Shown: positions 25,563 through 36,054, counted from the first letter of the stretch. The stretch is 64,000 bases of DNA from Bacteroidota bacterium (GCA_016715625.1 JADJZU010000001.1:62001-126000); one strand, 5' to 3'. A program made the numbers and translations. Notes: a model not told the origin generated them from the letters alone.

Positions 25563-27971
25563 TTACTTATCCGTCACCAATAGTCTTTTGCTCAAACTAT
25601 ATCCTCCCAATTGCACCTGTAATGTGTATATACCTGCAGGCACTTCATTTAAGCGAATAGTTAAACGATTGGAAAAATCGTTGTAGGTAGTTTCAAAAAC
25701 TTTTCTGCCTAGTGCGTCCATAATCATAATTTCAGAGCCATTCATCGAGCTGCCGTCCAGATACAAATCAAAAACACCGGAAGTTGGATTCGGGATAATT
25801 AACAAGTTACCGGCATTCAATTCTTGGTGGACAGATTGAGGAACAGAGTCGGTAGGGGCCACCCAACAGCTGCCACCAATTTTTCCTTTTACTTGTTCAT
25901 AATTTCCATTTACCACATCTATAATTTCCTGAATACAGATAATGGTGTCTGACAGCGCATTGTAATACACCCGCAGAAAATTTAACGGTGCGGGCTGCTT
26001 AAACAAGGAATTTTCATCAGTAGATATACCTACCACGTGACCCGATGCGGAGTATCTTATATCCGGCTGGTAATTGCCCAAAGCTAAATTCCTGACTGAA
26101 TCTACGATCAATCCATGCAATCTAAACTCATAGGCTAAAAGAAAGCAGGATGGATTCAGCACACTGATGTCTACATAACGTTGTTGCCAATCTACATCGA
26201 CAATCCGAAGGGTTACGCTATCAAAAGGGTTGTAGATATTAAACGGGAAATCGCAGTGCTTGTGAGTATTTTGGTAATTGCCCGGATGATTGTGGCTACC
26301 TGAATTCTCACGGATACATCCATTCAACTTTGCAGCGTCTGATACGGTAATGAGCGAATCTTCATTTAAATCAATACAGGGACGAAACAGCAGCGTATCT
26401 TCTTTGATTCCGTTTAAATATAAATCGTAGTCGAGGGGGTCTGCAGCTTGGTCAATATTTACATCGCCACGTATATGCGAACCATTACATACCTGTTCGC
26501 AGTCCAAAACGGCTGATCCAAAAGTATCCCCAGCACAATCAACACTTGCCGCACAATTGGGAATAATATCAAAAACTTTATACCCTCCCGCATCATAATA
26601 CAAGTGTAAGCAAACCAGCGCCTGGTTATTGTCATACCGTTTTTCATAATGACCCAACTTGTCTGGCGATTGGTCCCAATTCACCCGGATAATGAAGGTA
26701 TATTTTCCTGTGTCCACATCTGTAATATCTATCCATTGGCAACTGAGGCCTGCACCATAAATATCGCCACATCCATGAGAGATACCCATGTTTCCGCAGC
26801 CGTATTTAGCATTTCCACCACCGCTACATTCTAAATCCAAGACACAGAATCCGTTTTTAAATCCGGATTGAACAGGCTGGAAATTCTGATCATACAGAAG
26901 ATATTCTGCATACCCCTCATAGTGCCAGTGACCATGGCAAGAGCCATATACAAATTGATTACCGGCAGTATCCGGCTGGCCGATGTAATAGTCTAAATCG
27001 CCAATATTTTTGATGTGTGTTGTAAATCGAATTAAACGTCTGTTACCATAACCGCCCAAGCAACCTTCACCGATGTAGCAATCATTTGCGGCTACAAGTA
27101 AATCATCGGCATACATGGAGGTTTCTAAGGCACTTTGCACCACCTCTAAATCGGGAGCCGGACAAAGCGGGCTCGGTGGATATACGCAACTTCCATCGCT
27201 AATTGTTGCGAGGGGATTATAGTTACAGGACGCAGTATCCATGCAACCTGCAACAGGGCCTTGAAATATTATTTGCCACCGAATTACATCTGTATCGCAG
27301 CTCACCTGAAAATCACCCACCCGCACATAGTAAGTAACACCAGCCTGTAGCATGGCTACAATTTCTGATTGTAAATTGGAACAGGCATCGTCATTGTAAA
27401 AAATGGTTCCCATGTTGCTTTCATCAATAGTGATACCATTACAAGCCGGATAGATATACAGTTTTGTATCACACGAGTTACCCAAGGAGCATGTATTAAT
27501 TTTATAGGTGCCGCTGGAATCAGGAACAAATACATACCAGGTGTCCGGCTCCGGAGCCAACATAGTGTCTTCGATAGCCGTTAGAGGATTGGTGCAAAAT
27601 AGACCCGGAGCGCAATTAAAAACAGTGCTTTCGCGATTACCGAACTGACCGCCATTCGCCACGAGCGTATTGTTTAAAAACAGTCGGTAAGAACCTTGTC
27701 CGTAACCACAGCAGAGTCCGTCACTTGCTGCATCATAAATAGTAAAAATCACACATTGGCTGCTACTGATGCAAATGGTATCGCCCGCTACCTGTCCGGT
27801 ATCTATCAAAGCGTTGGTAATTTTATCGCGTAAGCTCCAACTGGTTTCTCCAGGGTAATTATCCGGTGTTATTTCGATACGAACAGTGGACTGACCATTG
27901 CCGCAGGCCGCAAAGCTTTTAGGTGCGGATAAAACGATAAAGGCTGAAAGTAGAAGTAAAAAGTGCTTCAT
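25563..27971 (-). CDS. Lysyl oxidase-like protein with T9SS type A sorting domain
   Basis: About 802 residues from the Met at 27971, which gives a signal peptide (MKHFLLLLSAFIVLSAPKSFA). Order: a beta domain (23-120), a pre-peptidase-like domain (125-240), a Cys-rich GCMDTASCNYNP motif (242-265), a lysyl oxidase domain (about 275-460), a dockerin-like GDVNIDQAADPLDYDLYLNG segment, and a C-terminal type A sorting domain (IIPNPTSGVFDLYL to the end). In the oxidase domain the copper motif is SCHGHWHYE (His346, 348, 350). Lys372 in SGFKNGFCVLD and Tyr405 in GCGDIYGAGLSCQWIDITDV align with the residues that form the lysine tyrosylquinone cofactor in human LOX. It would be secreted by T9SS and oxidise lysines or amines. 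The domain call is firm; the substrate is unknown. Confidence 0.88.
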   Translation of the reverse strand: MKHFLLLLSAFIVLSAPKSFAACGNGQSTVRIEITPDNYPGETSWSLRDKITNALIDTGQVAGDTICISSSQCVIFTIYDAASDGLCCGYGQGSYRLFLNNTLVANGGQFGNRESTVFNCAPGLFCTNPLTAIEDTMLAPEPDTWYVFVPDSSGTYKINTCSLGNSCDTKLYIYPACNGITIDESNMGTIFYNDDACSNLQSEIVAMLQAGVTYYVRVGDFQVSCDTDVIRWQIIFQGPVAGCMDTASCNYNPLATISDGSCVYPPSPLCPAPDLEVVQSALETSMYADDLLVAANDCYIGEGCLGGYGNRRLIRFTTHIKNIGDLDYYIGQPDTAGNQFVYGSCHGHWHYEGYAEYLLYDQNFQPVQSGFKNGFCVLDLECSGGGNAKYGCGNMGISHGCGDIYGAGLSCQWIDITDVDTGKYTFIIRVNWDQSPDKLGHYEKRYDNNQALVCLHLYYDAGGYKVFDIIPNCAASVDCAGDTFGSAVLDCEQVCNGSHIRGDVNIDQAADPLDYDLYLNGIKEDTLLFRPCIDLNEDSLITVSDAAKLNGCIRENSGSHNHPGNYQNTHKHCDFPFNIYNPFDSVTLRIVDVDWQQRYVDISVLNPSCFLLAYEFRLHGLIVDSVRNLALGNYQPDIRYSASGHVVGISTDENSLFKQPAPLNFLRVYYNALSDTIICIQEIIDVVNGNYEQVKGKIGGSCWVAPTDSVPQSVHQELNAGNLLIIPNPTSGVFDLYLDGSSMNGSEIMIMDALGRKVFETTYNDFSNRLTIRLNEVPAGIYTLQVQLGGYSLSKRLLVTDK

Positions 27972-28030
27972 CTGGTAACAGTTTTGGTATGAAGATAGAA
28001 GAATATCGGGATTGAACCGTTGCTTTAATG

Positions 28031-28441
28031 TCAAAAATCTCCGCGTTCGGCTGCCTCGTAAATAAAACGAATGCCTCTGGAAAACAGGCTGGCCATAAAA
28101 TAAAAAATACCAATGGGAATCAACATCATCCTGTATTCATTCAAGGTCCAGATACTGATGCCAGAAAAGAATTTTGCTAAGAGCAGAAGTACCGCCACTA
28201 ATACAATAAATAAATAGAAAGATGGCATTGTATAACGAAGAAAACTTGAATGAGCGAGTGAAACTACAATGTTCAGCAGGCAAAAAAAGATAATGGCAAT
28301 ATGCGCTGCGAAATATTCAGATGCTGTAGGCAAATGGAAGAATCTGCATGTCAACATTCCGAGCAATCCAACCAAGAGTGCAAAAAAAGTCTGGTTTAGC
28401 GGAGTAATTCTTTTTTGCACCAAAGTGAACGTAATCTCCAT
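28031..28441 (-). CDS. Small integral membrane protein of unknown function
   Basis: About 136 residues from the Met at 28441 (MEITFTLVQKRITPLNQTFF); the frame is open 12 codons further. Four hydrophobic helices are visible (FALLVGLLGMLTCRFF, IAIIFFCLLNIVVSLA, FYLFIVLVAVLLLLAKFF, MLIPIGIFYFMASLF). I do not recognise a family. It lies between the E2 acyltransferase gene, whose end is about 50 bp upstream, and the lysyl oxidase gene, all on the minus strand. Confidence 0.65.
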   Translation of the reverse strand: MEITFTLVQKRITPLNQTFFALLVGLLGMLTCRFFHLPTASEYFAAHIAIIFFCLLNIVVSLAHSSFLRYTMPSFYLFIVLVAVLLLLAKFFSGISIWTLNEYRMMLIPIGIFYFMASLFSRGIRFIYEAAERGDF

Positions 28442-28488
28442 GTTGTAGATGAATGAATGAATATTCCGGGTTATCAACCGCTGTAAAA

Positions 28489-29784
28489 TTAAAGCTCCCG
28501 ATTGATATCAAAACCCTCCAGATAGTCCGCCACTTTTCTTACAAAAGAACCACCCAAGGAACCATCTATAATTCTGTGGTCGTATGAGTGAGACAAAAAC
28601 ATCATGTGACGAATGCCTATTGTATCTCCGGCTTCTGTTTTGATAACCACCGGTTTCTTTTTGATAGTGCCGGTAGCTAAAATAGCTACCTGTGGTTGTA
28701 GTATTACAGGTGTTCCCATCACGTTACCAAATGTTCCCACATTAGATACCGTGTATGTTCCTCCTTCAATTTCATCCGCTTTCAGTTTGCCCTGACGTGC
28801 GCGTGTAGCTAAATCGTTCACTTTCTTGGCAATACCCACCAAATTCAACATGTCGGCATTTTTAATAACCGGCACAATTAAATTGCCACTGGGCAATGCG
28901 GCAGCCATTCCAATATTGATGTCTTTTTTGATTACAATATTGGTTCCATCTACCGAAGAATTTATGATGGGAAAATCGCGAAGTGCGCGACACACTGCTT
29001 CAATAAAAATCGGGGTAAAAGTGAGGTTCTCACCATATTGGTCCTGGAACTTCTTTTTCATTTTGTTTCGCCAAAGAACCAAGTTGGTCACATCGGCTTC
29101 TACAAAAGAAGTAACGTGCGCAGACGTAGCTTTACTCTTTACCATATTATCGGCAATCAACCTGCGCATGCGATCCATTTCCACTATCTCCACATTGCCG
29201 GAATATGATTTTGCCTGAATCACCGGTGAAGACTCTTCCTGCTTTGGCTGCGGAGCAGCAACTGATGTTACAGATACCTGTGGAGTACTGCTTACGCCCC
29301 TGTTTTGCACGTAACTCAAAATATCTTTCTTACTCAATCTTCCGCCACCACCGGTGCCGGGAATTTGCTCCAGCTCCGACATAGAGATACCTTCCTGACG
29401 GGCAATATTGAGCACGAGGGGAGAGTAAAATCTATCAGTAGCAATATCCGCCTTAGGTTGAGAAACTGCCATTTCTTTTACGGCCGGTTTTACGTCCATC
29501 TTTTTTACATCCGCAGAGGGCTGTGTAGGTTTGACTCCTGCTGCATCTGTTTCAATTAAGGCAACAGCCTTGCCCACGGCCACTACATCCCCCTCTTTAA
29601 AAAGCATTTTCTGAAGAACCCCTGCCACCGGAGAAGGAACTTCTGAATCCACCTTATCGGTAGCAATTTCTAAAACCGCCTCATCTAACAGAATGGGATC
29701 CCCCTCTTTTTTGATCCATTTCAATATTGTAGCTTCGGTGATACTTTCCCCCATCTTGGGCATTATCAATTCATACTGAGCCAT
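28489..29784 (-). CDS. 2-oxo acid dehydrogenase E2 component (dihydrolipoamide acyltransferase)
   Basis: A 431-residue E2 started at 29784 (MAQYELIMPKMGESI). It has one N-terminal lipoyl domain with the lipoylated Lys in EIATDKVDSEV, an Ala/Pro/Lys-rich linker, a peripheral-subunit-binding domain (YSPLVLNIARQEGISMSELEQIPGTGGGGRLSKKDIL) and a catalytic domain ending in SHSYDHRIIDGSLGG with the active His and Asp. It forms the core of a pyruvate, 2-oxoglutarate or branched-chain complex; one lipoyl domain and MPKMGES fit a branched-chain or general E2, but the E1 and E3 genes are not adjacent, so the substrate is open. Confidence 0.92.
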   Translation of the reverse strand: MAQYELIMPKMGESITEATILKWIKKEGDPILLDEAVLEIATDKVDSEVPSPVAGVLQKMLFKEGDVVAVGKAVALIETDAAGVKPTQPSADVKKMDVKPAVKEMAVSQPKADIATDRFYSPLVLNIARQEGISMSELEQIPGTGGGGRLSKKDILSYVQNRGVSSTPQVSVTSVAAPQPKQEESSPVIQAKSYSGNVEIVEMDRMRRLIADNMVKSKATSAHVTSFVEADVTNLVLWRNKMKKKFQDQYGENLTFTPIFIEAVCRALRDFPIINSSVDGTNIVIKKDINIGMAAALPSGNLIVPVIKNADMLNLVGIAKKVNDLATRARQGKLKADEIEGGTYTVSNVGTFGNVMGTPVILQPQVAILATGTIKKKPVVIKTEAGDTIGIRHMMFLSHSYDHRIIDGSLGGSFVRKVADYLEGFDINREL

Positions 29785-29854
29785 ACTTCGTATTTGTGCG
29801 TGTGAAAATAAAGGGATTGATGTAAAAGGGAAATGGAAGATGTGTATATCCGAA

Positions 29855-30559
29855 CTACCGGAACAGTTTCTTAATCTCGTCCAAGTTACTGGAAGTAGCA
29901 ATAAATTTTCGATCTTCCGTCATTACCCATGCGCTGGTGCAATGTGGCAGCGCAGCCTCTAAATCGTGCGTAGAGAAAAGGATGGTCTTGTGCAATTGAC
30001 TGGCAATATCTTGGAGCAGCTGTAAAACAGTATGCTTTGCCTTAAAATCAAGAAATGCAGTGGGTTCGTCTAATATGATAAGTTGGGTTTCCTGGGCTAA
30101 AGCACGAGCAATGGATACGCGTTGCTTCTCTCCGTCACTCAACTCATTAAACGTTCTATTTTGCAAATGTGCGATTTGCAAAACGTTCATTGTTTGCACT
30201 ATCACTTCGTTGTCTTTTTCGGAAACGGCCCCTAGCCAGTTGGAGAAGGGCAAACGACCCAGCGCTATAAAATCCTTCGAGGTAATATGATCTATATTGA
30301 TACGTTCTGTAAGCACAATGCTAATCCGGGCAGCCCGTTCAGCTGCTTTCATCTGATTAATCTCTATTCCGTCTATCGTTAATGCGCCCGCCATCGGAGC
30401 TTGAAGACCCGCCAAGGTGCGCAAGAGTGTGGATTTGCCCGCACCATTTATTCCCACCAAAGCAATCACCTCTCCTTGCATTACAGAAAAATCAATCGCT
30501 GAAAAAACCGGTGACTCCGCCCGATAACCAATGCTAAGGTTTTCTGCTTTTAAAACCAT
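29855..30559 (-). CDS. Iron/heme/cobalamin-type ABC transporter ATP-binding protein
   Basis: A 234-residue ATPase with Walker A GINGAGKST, Q-loop region, the ABC signature LSDGEKQRVSIARAL, Walker B LIILDEPTAFLDF and switch His FSTHD. It pairs with the FecCD-type permease, whose stop codon overlaps its start by one base (TAATG), so the two are translationally coupled. The system imports siderophore-iron, heme or vitamin B12 across the inner membrane. No substrate-binding protein or TonB receptor gene is adjacent. Confidence 0.93.
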   Translation of the reverse strand: MVLKAENLSIGYRAESPVFSAIDFSVMQGEVIALVGINGAGKSTLLRTLAGLQAPMAGALTIDGIEINQMKAAERAARISIVLTERINIDHITSKDFIALGRLPFSNWLGAVSEKDNEVIVQTMNVLQIAHLQNRTFNELSDGEKQRVSIARALAQETQLIILDEPTAFLDFKAKHTVLQLLQDIASQLHKTILFSTHDLEAALPHCTSAWVMTEDRKFIATSSNLDEIKKLFR

Positions 30560-31578
30560 TACATCCGTTTTTGTTTGAGAATAACCCAGATAACCACCGG
30601 TGCACCCAAAAGGGAAGTAATGGCATTTACCGGCAAAATGATATCCGAACCAGGCGCGCCTGCTATTACGTTACACACACAACAAACCGCCCCACCCAAC
30701 AACGCACAAGCGGGTGTAAGCACCAAATGGTTGGCCGATTTAAATATGCTCCGAGCAAGATGCGGCACCGCTAGACCCACGAAGCCAATGGGACCGCAAA
30801 AAGCGGTCACGCTTCCTGCTAAAATACTGGTGCAGAAAACTATCCAAAATTTACTTCGTTGAACATGGAGTCCCAAACTGGAAGCATATGTATCGCCCAG
30901 CATCAAGGCATTCAGTGATTTGGATAATCCTAAGGCCACCAGTATACCAAACACTATGAATACGGATAGATAACCTATCTGCGTGTTATTAACATACCTA
31001 AAGCTGCCAAAGGTCCATAGTACGTATTGCTTGAGTGCTTCATTGCCCGACATAGCCTGTAGAATTTCGATAAGTGAACTTATTCCGCCCCCTATCATGA
31101 GGCCGATAATAAGAATGGCAACCACATCGCGCACACGAAACGAAATAAAAAAGTTAATCAAAAAAACAGCCACTGAACCAAGGGCTGCCGCTGCAATAAT
31201 GGCAATGCCTGATAGCTGATGTACCTCCGCAGAATAACCAATGAATCCGGAAGCAAGAATCAAAACAGCTACACCCAAACTGGCACCTGCACTTATCCCC
31301 AGTACATAGGGACCTGCTACCGGATTTCGGAACATAGTCTGCATCTGCAATCCGCTAACCGCCAAGCCCGCTCCTGCAAACAGTGCCGCCAACGCGCCTG
31401 GCAATCTGGATTCAATGATGATGTTCCTCCACACATCCGAAACCTGATTGCTTCCCATCAAAATATGCAATACCTCACCAACCGGAATATGAACTGAGCC
31501 CACAAACAGCTGCATTAGAAATGTTACCACCAGCACAAGCAGCAGCAAAACAAAGAGGATTACGTGTCGGTTATTCAA
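30559..31578 (-). CDS. FecCD-family ABC transporter permease
   Basis: A 339-residue inner-membrane permease with about ten helices. Family motifs are visible: SRLPGALAALFAGAGLAVSG near the N-terminus, RNPVAGPYVLGISAGASLG, GFVGLAVPHLAR and PGSDIILPVNAITSLLGAPVVIW. This is the BtuC/FecCD/FhuB type that moves chelated iron, heme or cobalamin. It is the first gene of the two-gene unit, which follows a DUF4296 lipoprotein by 33 bp, also on the minus strand. Confidence 0.95.
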   Translation of the reverse strand: MNNRHVILFVLLLLVLVVTFLMQLFVGSVHIPVGEVLHILMGSNQVSDVWRNIIIESRLPGALAALFAGAGLAVSGLQMQTMFRNPVAGPYVLGISAGASLGVAVLILASGFIGYSAEVHQLSGIAIIAAAALGSVAVFLINFFISFRVRDVVAILIIGLMIGGGISSLIEILQAMSGNEALKQYVLWTFGSFRYVNNTQIGYLSVFIVFGILVALGLSKSLNALMLGDTYASSLGLHVQRSKFWIVFCTSILAGSVTAFCGPIGFVGLAVPHLARSIFKSANHLVLTPACALLGGAVCCVCNVIAGAPGSDIILPVNAITSLLGAPVVIWVILKQKRM

Positions 31579-31611
31579 TAGCGGGGTAAATAAGGGGTAA
31601 ACAAAACAGTT

Positions 31612-31953
31612 TTACTGTTTACTAATCTTCTCTTCTTTTCTACTCATCTCTGTCAACACATCATCGTATAGTTTATTCATCCATTCAGGGTGAGTTTCGT
31701 AGTATTTATAGCTGGTATAAAATGCCGCTTGCGAAACGTTCCTGTCTGCAAAAATCTGTTCGTAGTATTTATCGTTCAGCATTTTTTCGCTAAGACCCGC
31801 TTCCGCTTTGGTCTCAGCCAATGCATCGGCCAGATGAATATCGGCCAGTATCACCTTCATTTTATCAGGTGGCAAAATACCATCGGGCAACTCAGCTACC
31901 TCCGATTTGCAAGCCATCAATAACACAAAGAATAAGACTATAAATTGCTTCAT
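31612..31953 (-). CDS. DUF4296 family lipoprotein
   Basis: A 113-residue lipoprotein (MKQFIVLFFVLLMAC; lipobox LMAC, Cys15). The mature part (ILPPDKMKVILADIHLADAL ... SQAAFYTSYKYYETHPEWMNKLYDDVLTEM) is the DUF4296 pattern known from Bacteroidota. All-helical, function unknown. It is upstream of the ABC permease and divergent from yggS. Confidence 0.88.
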   Translation of the reverse strand: MKQFIVLFFVLLMACKSEVAELPDGILPPDKMKVILADIHLADALAETKAEAGLSEKMLNDKYYEQIFADRNVSQAAFYTSYKYYETHPEWMNKLYDDVLTEMSRKEEKISKQ

Positions 31954-31985
31954 TAAATTTCGGCCAAATTAGAATTTAGAAAATA

Positions 31986-32666
31986 ATGAATGGGGAAGTT
32001 TTTAAAACATTATGCGCAGAAACTGCCGCTCAAGGAGCTCGGCTGGTAGCGGTTTCCAAAACTAAACCGGTGGCAGACATCCTGGAGCTATATCATGCTG
32101 GCCAAAGGGTGTTTGGAGAGAACAAAGTACAGGAAATGGCTGATAAACAACAGCTTTTACCGGCTGATATAGAATGGCATTTTATTGGCCACTTGCAAAC
32201 GAATAAAGTAAAGCAGCTGGCTGCGTTTGTATCCCTTATTCATTCAGTGGATAGCCTTAAGCTATTGGAAGAGATAAACAAACAGGCACAGAAAAATAAT
32301 CGGGTCATAGATTGCCTGCTGCAAATATTCATTGCAGATGAAGTCACTAAATTCGGGTTCCACGAAGATGAGTTGCAGGACTTGCTGCATTCGAATGCTT
32401 TTCGCGAGTTAAAAAACATCCGCATTTGTGGATTGATGGGCATGGCAACTAATACAAATGACACCGTAAAAATCGAGAATGAGTTTATTGCCCTTCACAC
32501 ACTATTTAACAAGCTAAGAGAAACGGAATTTAAACAACAGCCTGCTTTTTGCGAATTGAGCATGGGCATGAGTAGCGATTATAAAATTGCTTTGCGTCAT
32601 GGAGCCACACTTATACGGATAGGGAGTATGCTCTTTGGACAAAGAGATTCGGTTAATCTACTGTAG
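31986..32666 (+). CDS. YggS-family pyridoxal phosphate homeostasis protein
   Basis: A 226-residue single-domain alanine-racemase-fold protein. The PLP Lys is in LVAVSKTKP; GENKVQEM, WHFIGHLQTNKVK, LMGMATN and LSMGMSSDYKIALRHGATLIRIGSMLFG are all present. The family binds PLP and controls its free level and amino acid balance; no catalytic reaction is firmly assigned. Its end overlaps the convergent FAD oxidoreductase gene by 14 bp. Confidence 0.95.
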   Translation: MNGEVFKTLCAETAAQGARLVAVSKTKPVADILELYHAGQRVFGENKVQEMADKQQLLPADIEWHFIGHLQTNKVKQLAAFVSLIHSVDSLKLLEEINKQAQKNNRVIDCLLQIFIADEVTKFGFHEDELQDLLHSNAFRELKNIRICGLMGMATNTNDTVKIENEFIALHTLFNKLRETEFKQQPAFCELSMGMSSDYKIALRHGATLIRIGSMLFGQRDSVNLL

Positions 32667-33789
32667 CTAAGTTTGCCAGCATTTCACCGGCTTTGCTACC
32701 AATAGCCACCCCCATTCCGCCCATCCTAACGCCTAAAATGACGCGGTGACTTTTCTGCTTTATAATGGGAAACTTGGATGCACCAAAGGCCATAATACCG
32801 GTCCACGCATCCGCAATCCGAAATGTATGATAAGGCAAAATAACATTCCGCAGCTTATCTTCCAGGTCGGCTAATATTTTCGAATTGTATTCAAACGCAG
32901 TAGATGTTTCTCCATCAAAATCAAGATTTCTTCCACCGCCAAACAATATACGGCCTTCCAATTCCCTGAAATAATAAAAGCCCTTGGCAAAGTGAAAAAT
33001 TCCCTGAAACGAAAGATTTTCAATCACATCGGTGATAATAACCTGCCCTCTGCCTGGCTTTACATCCTCGTCCGGAAACAAAGTAGCCGTAAATGCATTC
33101 GTACAAACAATGAGTTTCTGCGCTTTAAAAGAAACATCCTGCTGAATATACGGATGCGCTACACCCACGGTCACCGAATTGGATTCCTCTTCGATGGCGG
33201 AAACATTACAGCCGGTTCGTATCTCAATGCCTCGCTCTGCGCATATACGCGATAATGCGCGCATCATACTTCCGGTGTGCAACTCTCCTTCCAGCATGTT
33301 CTGAACCAAATGAGAAACCATAGACTTATTAAACCCAAAAGAACTTATGAGGTGATCTGCTCGCGAAAATGCAGGCGATTTCAGGATCGGATTCAGCAAT
33401 TTATTGACGGCATCCATTCTATCCAATGCATCCACTTCCTTCTTAGTAATTAGCTCGTAGCTGCCGCGCTCACGATATTGTAAATTTTTATCGCCAATCC
33501 GTTTTCGAAGAAGTTGCAAACCATTCAAACGCAGCTCTACCAATTTTAAAACTTCTTCCTCTCTCATTATAGAAAGATCATCCAATATCTCGGTCAAGCT
33601 GCCTATGCAAGCAAATCCAGCGTTTTTGGTGCTGGCACCGGTAGGCAAAATGCCTCGCTCCAATACCAAGATGGAGGCTTCGGGTTTTTTATCGCGAATC
33701 GACAGGGCCGTGCTAAGCCCCACAATCCCACTGCCAACAATGATGTAATCGTATTGTAGAAAGGATTCTTTCTCCCAGAATGAAAGCAT
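32653..33789 (-). CDS. FAD-dependent oxidoreductase (DAO family)
   Basis: A 378-residue flavoprotein with the dinucleotide-binding motif YIIVGSGIVGLSTALSI, the glycine-oxidase/DAO-type STKNAGFACIGS, and a C-terminal FAD contact (WTGIMAFGASKFPII ... VRMGGMGVAIGSKAG). The family oxidises amino acids or related amines. The N-terminus MLSFWEKESFLQYD is the family start in related bacteria. The substrate cannot be deduced. It is divergent from the sugar dehydrogenase-like gene. Confidence 0.9.
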   Translation of the reverse strand: MLSFWEKESFLQYDYIIVGSGIVGLSTALSIRDKKPEASILVLERGILPTGASTKNAGFACIGSLTEILDDLSIMREEEVLKLVELRLNGLQLLRKRIGDKNLQYRERGSYELITKKEVDALDRMDAVNKLLNPILKSPAFSRADHLISSFGFNKSMVSHLVQNMLEGELHTGSMMRALSRICAERGIEIRTGCNVSAIEEESNSVTVGVAHPYIQQDVSFKAQKLIVCTNAFTATLFPDEDVKPGRGQVIITDVIENLSFQGIFHFAKGFYYFRELEGRILFGGGRNLDFDGETSTAFEYNSKILADLEDKLRNVILPYHTFRIADAWTGIMAFGASKFPIIKQKSHRVILGVRMGGMGVAIGSKAGEMLANLATVD

Positions 33790-33890
33790 GTGATAATTTT
33801 AACGATTAAAGTACCGGGGCTAAAGTTTATTTAATTTGTATTCAACTATAAGCAGCATATCTACTTCCATTGTTATACAAAACCAATATC

Positions 33891-36037
33891 ATGAAAAAGT
33901 TTTTAATTCTTCTTGCACTTCTTCCTCTTTCTTTATCCATGCCCAAAATCCGGTCATTAATTTAACACAGCTGCAAACCGGATTTGATAGTCCTGTAGGT
34001 GTAATGTCCTGTGGAGATAATCGGCTCTTTATCCTGGAACAAGACGGACGAATACGGATAATGAGTAAAAGTGGTGTTATTAATACTACCGCATTTTTGG
34101 ATATCTCAGGACCGGTACAAAGTTCGGGGAATGAACAAGGACTTCTTGGTTTGGCTTTTAGCCCTAACTATAAACAAGATGGTTTTTTCTATATAAATTA
34201 TATAATAGGCAACGGTGCAGGTTCCACACGCATTTCAAGATTCAGTGTAAATCCCACCGACTCAAACCTAGCTGATGTAAATAGTGAAGTCATTATTTTA
34301 GAGTTCACACAACCATATACCAACCATAACGGAGGTAACATAATGTTTGGCCCCGATGGCTATTTATACATTAATCAGGGCGATGGAGGAAGTGGCAATG
34401 ACCCGCAAGGCAATGGGCAAAACAAAAACACTTTCTTGGGCAAGATACTTAGAATAGATGTGAACAACCAGAGCACTTATGCCATACCTAGTACGAACCC
34501 GTTTGTTGGCCAGGCAAATGTGAAAGAAGAAATATGGGCCTACGGATTGCGCAATCCTTGGCGTGCAAGTTTTGATCGCCTGACTGGTGATATGTGGATT
34601 GGCGATGTAGGACAAGATGCATGGGAGGAAATAGATTTTCAGCCGGCAAGCAGTACAGGAGGGGAAAATTATGGCTGGCGTTGCCGCGAGGGATTTCACG
34701 TTACTCCGGCACCTGCAAATACGTCCGGTTGTCCAAGCACAGGGTTTGTAGACCCGGTATATGAAGTACCACAAGCTGGTGGAACTAGTTGCTCTATCAC
34801 AGGAGGATATGTCTATCGCGGTGCGCAACACAATTCGCTTTTTGGCAGATATCTCTTTACTGACTATTGCAGCGGAAGATTCTGGGCCATAAGAAAAACA
34901 GGAGCTAACACGTTTGCATTCGATACACTACAGTCATTTACTACTTTCCAATATACGTCCTTCGGGCAAGACAACTTAGGAGAGTTATATATTTGTTACA
35001 GAGGAAGCACTTCCACCAATGGTCGGATTTATAAAATATCTGAAACATCTGATTGTAAACCGGTAGCTTTTATCTCGTTTGATGATTCTCTTTCAGGCTG
35101 TGCCCCTGTAAATATTTCAGCGCTAAAGGGTGAAGGGCTTGCTTACCAATGGTACAATTCTACCGGGCTAATTAATGGCGCAAACTCCCCGGAGCACGCT
35201 CCAATTCAAAGCGGTTACTATAAAGTACTTGTTTCTAAACCCGGTCAGAGTGGTTGCGAATCTATGAGCGATTCTATTTATGTGACTATAAAAGATACAA
35301 CTGCGATTGTTCCATCAAACAACCTGCTGGAGTTTTGCACAAATGCAGCCAGTTTCGATCTTACCAGTCATCTGTCTCCAGCAGGAGGAGTAATTTCAGG
35401 TAACGGTCTGAGTGGTAGTGTTGTTGTTCCTTCAGCATTGTCAGCAGGCGTTTACAATGCATCGTATGTTTATCAAAACACAGATGGCTGCACTTCCAAT
35501 TTCGCTTTCAGTTTTGAGATTTTAGATTCCAGCACCATAACCACAAACGCACCATCAACTGTGTTCTGTAACACAGAGGCCGCATTTACTCTGGATGGCA
35601 TTTGCACTCCATCGGGCGGAAATTATTCGGGAATTGCTGTGAGTAATAATTCATTTAATCCGGCATTGGCCAATATTGGAGTAAATAACGTGGCCTACAC
35701 CTTTACGAATGCTGATGGCTGCATTTCGTCAGGTTCTTTTTTAATATCTGTGCAAAACTGCACCGGTACTGAAGACTTAAGAAACTCTGAATCATTAATG
35801 ATTTTTCCCAATCCAAACAAAGGGACTTTCACTTTGCAAATGGAATCGGCAGAGAATGCAAATACATATATCGAAGTTACAGATATGGCTGGGCGTATTG
35901 TATTCGGTCAGTCTGAAAACTTTGTTTCTGGAACGAACGTTTCTAAAATGAACCTGACCGATTTATCCAAGGGCATTTATTATTTATCGGTAAAAAGCGA
36001 TGCATTTGCAGTCATGAAAAAAATAATGATTCAATAA
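33891..36037 (+). CDS. GDH/sorbosone dehydrogenase-like protein with T9SS type A domain, frameshifted near 33935
   Basis: Reconstructed as about 716 residues. The ATG at 33891 begins a signal peptide (MKKFLILLALLPLS), but the frame must shift near 33930-33936 to reach FIHAQNPVINLTQ; one extra T in CTTTCTTTATCC would give a clean leader ending in HAQ. The open frame that continues upstream (from 33836) has no leader. The beta-propeller is of the PQQ-dependent soluble glucose/sorbosone dehydrogenase type (GLLGLAFSPNYKQDGFFYINY, HNGGNIMFGPDGYLYINQGDGG, WAYGLRNPWRASFD, GENYGWRCREG). Ig-like repeats and a type A sorting domain (IFPNPNKGTFTLQM to the end) follow. PQQ ligands are not verified residue by residue. 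Confidence 0.85.
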
Positions 36038-36054
36038 TAATTGACGAACCAGTG

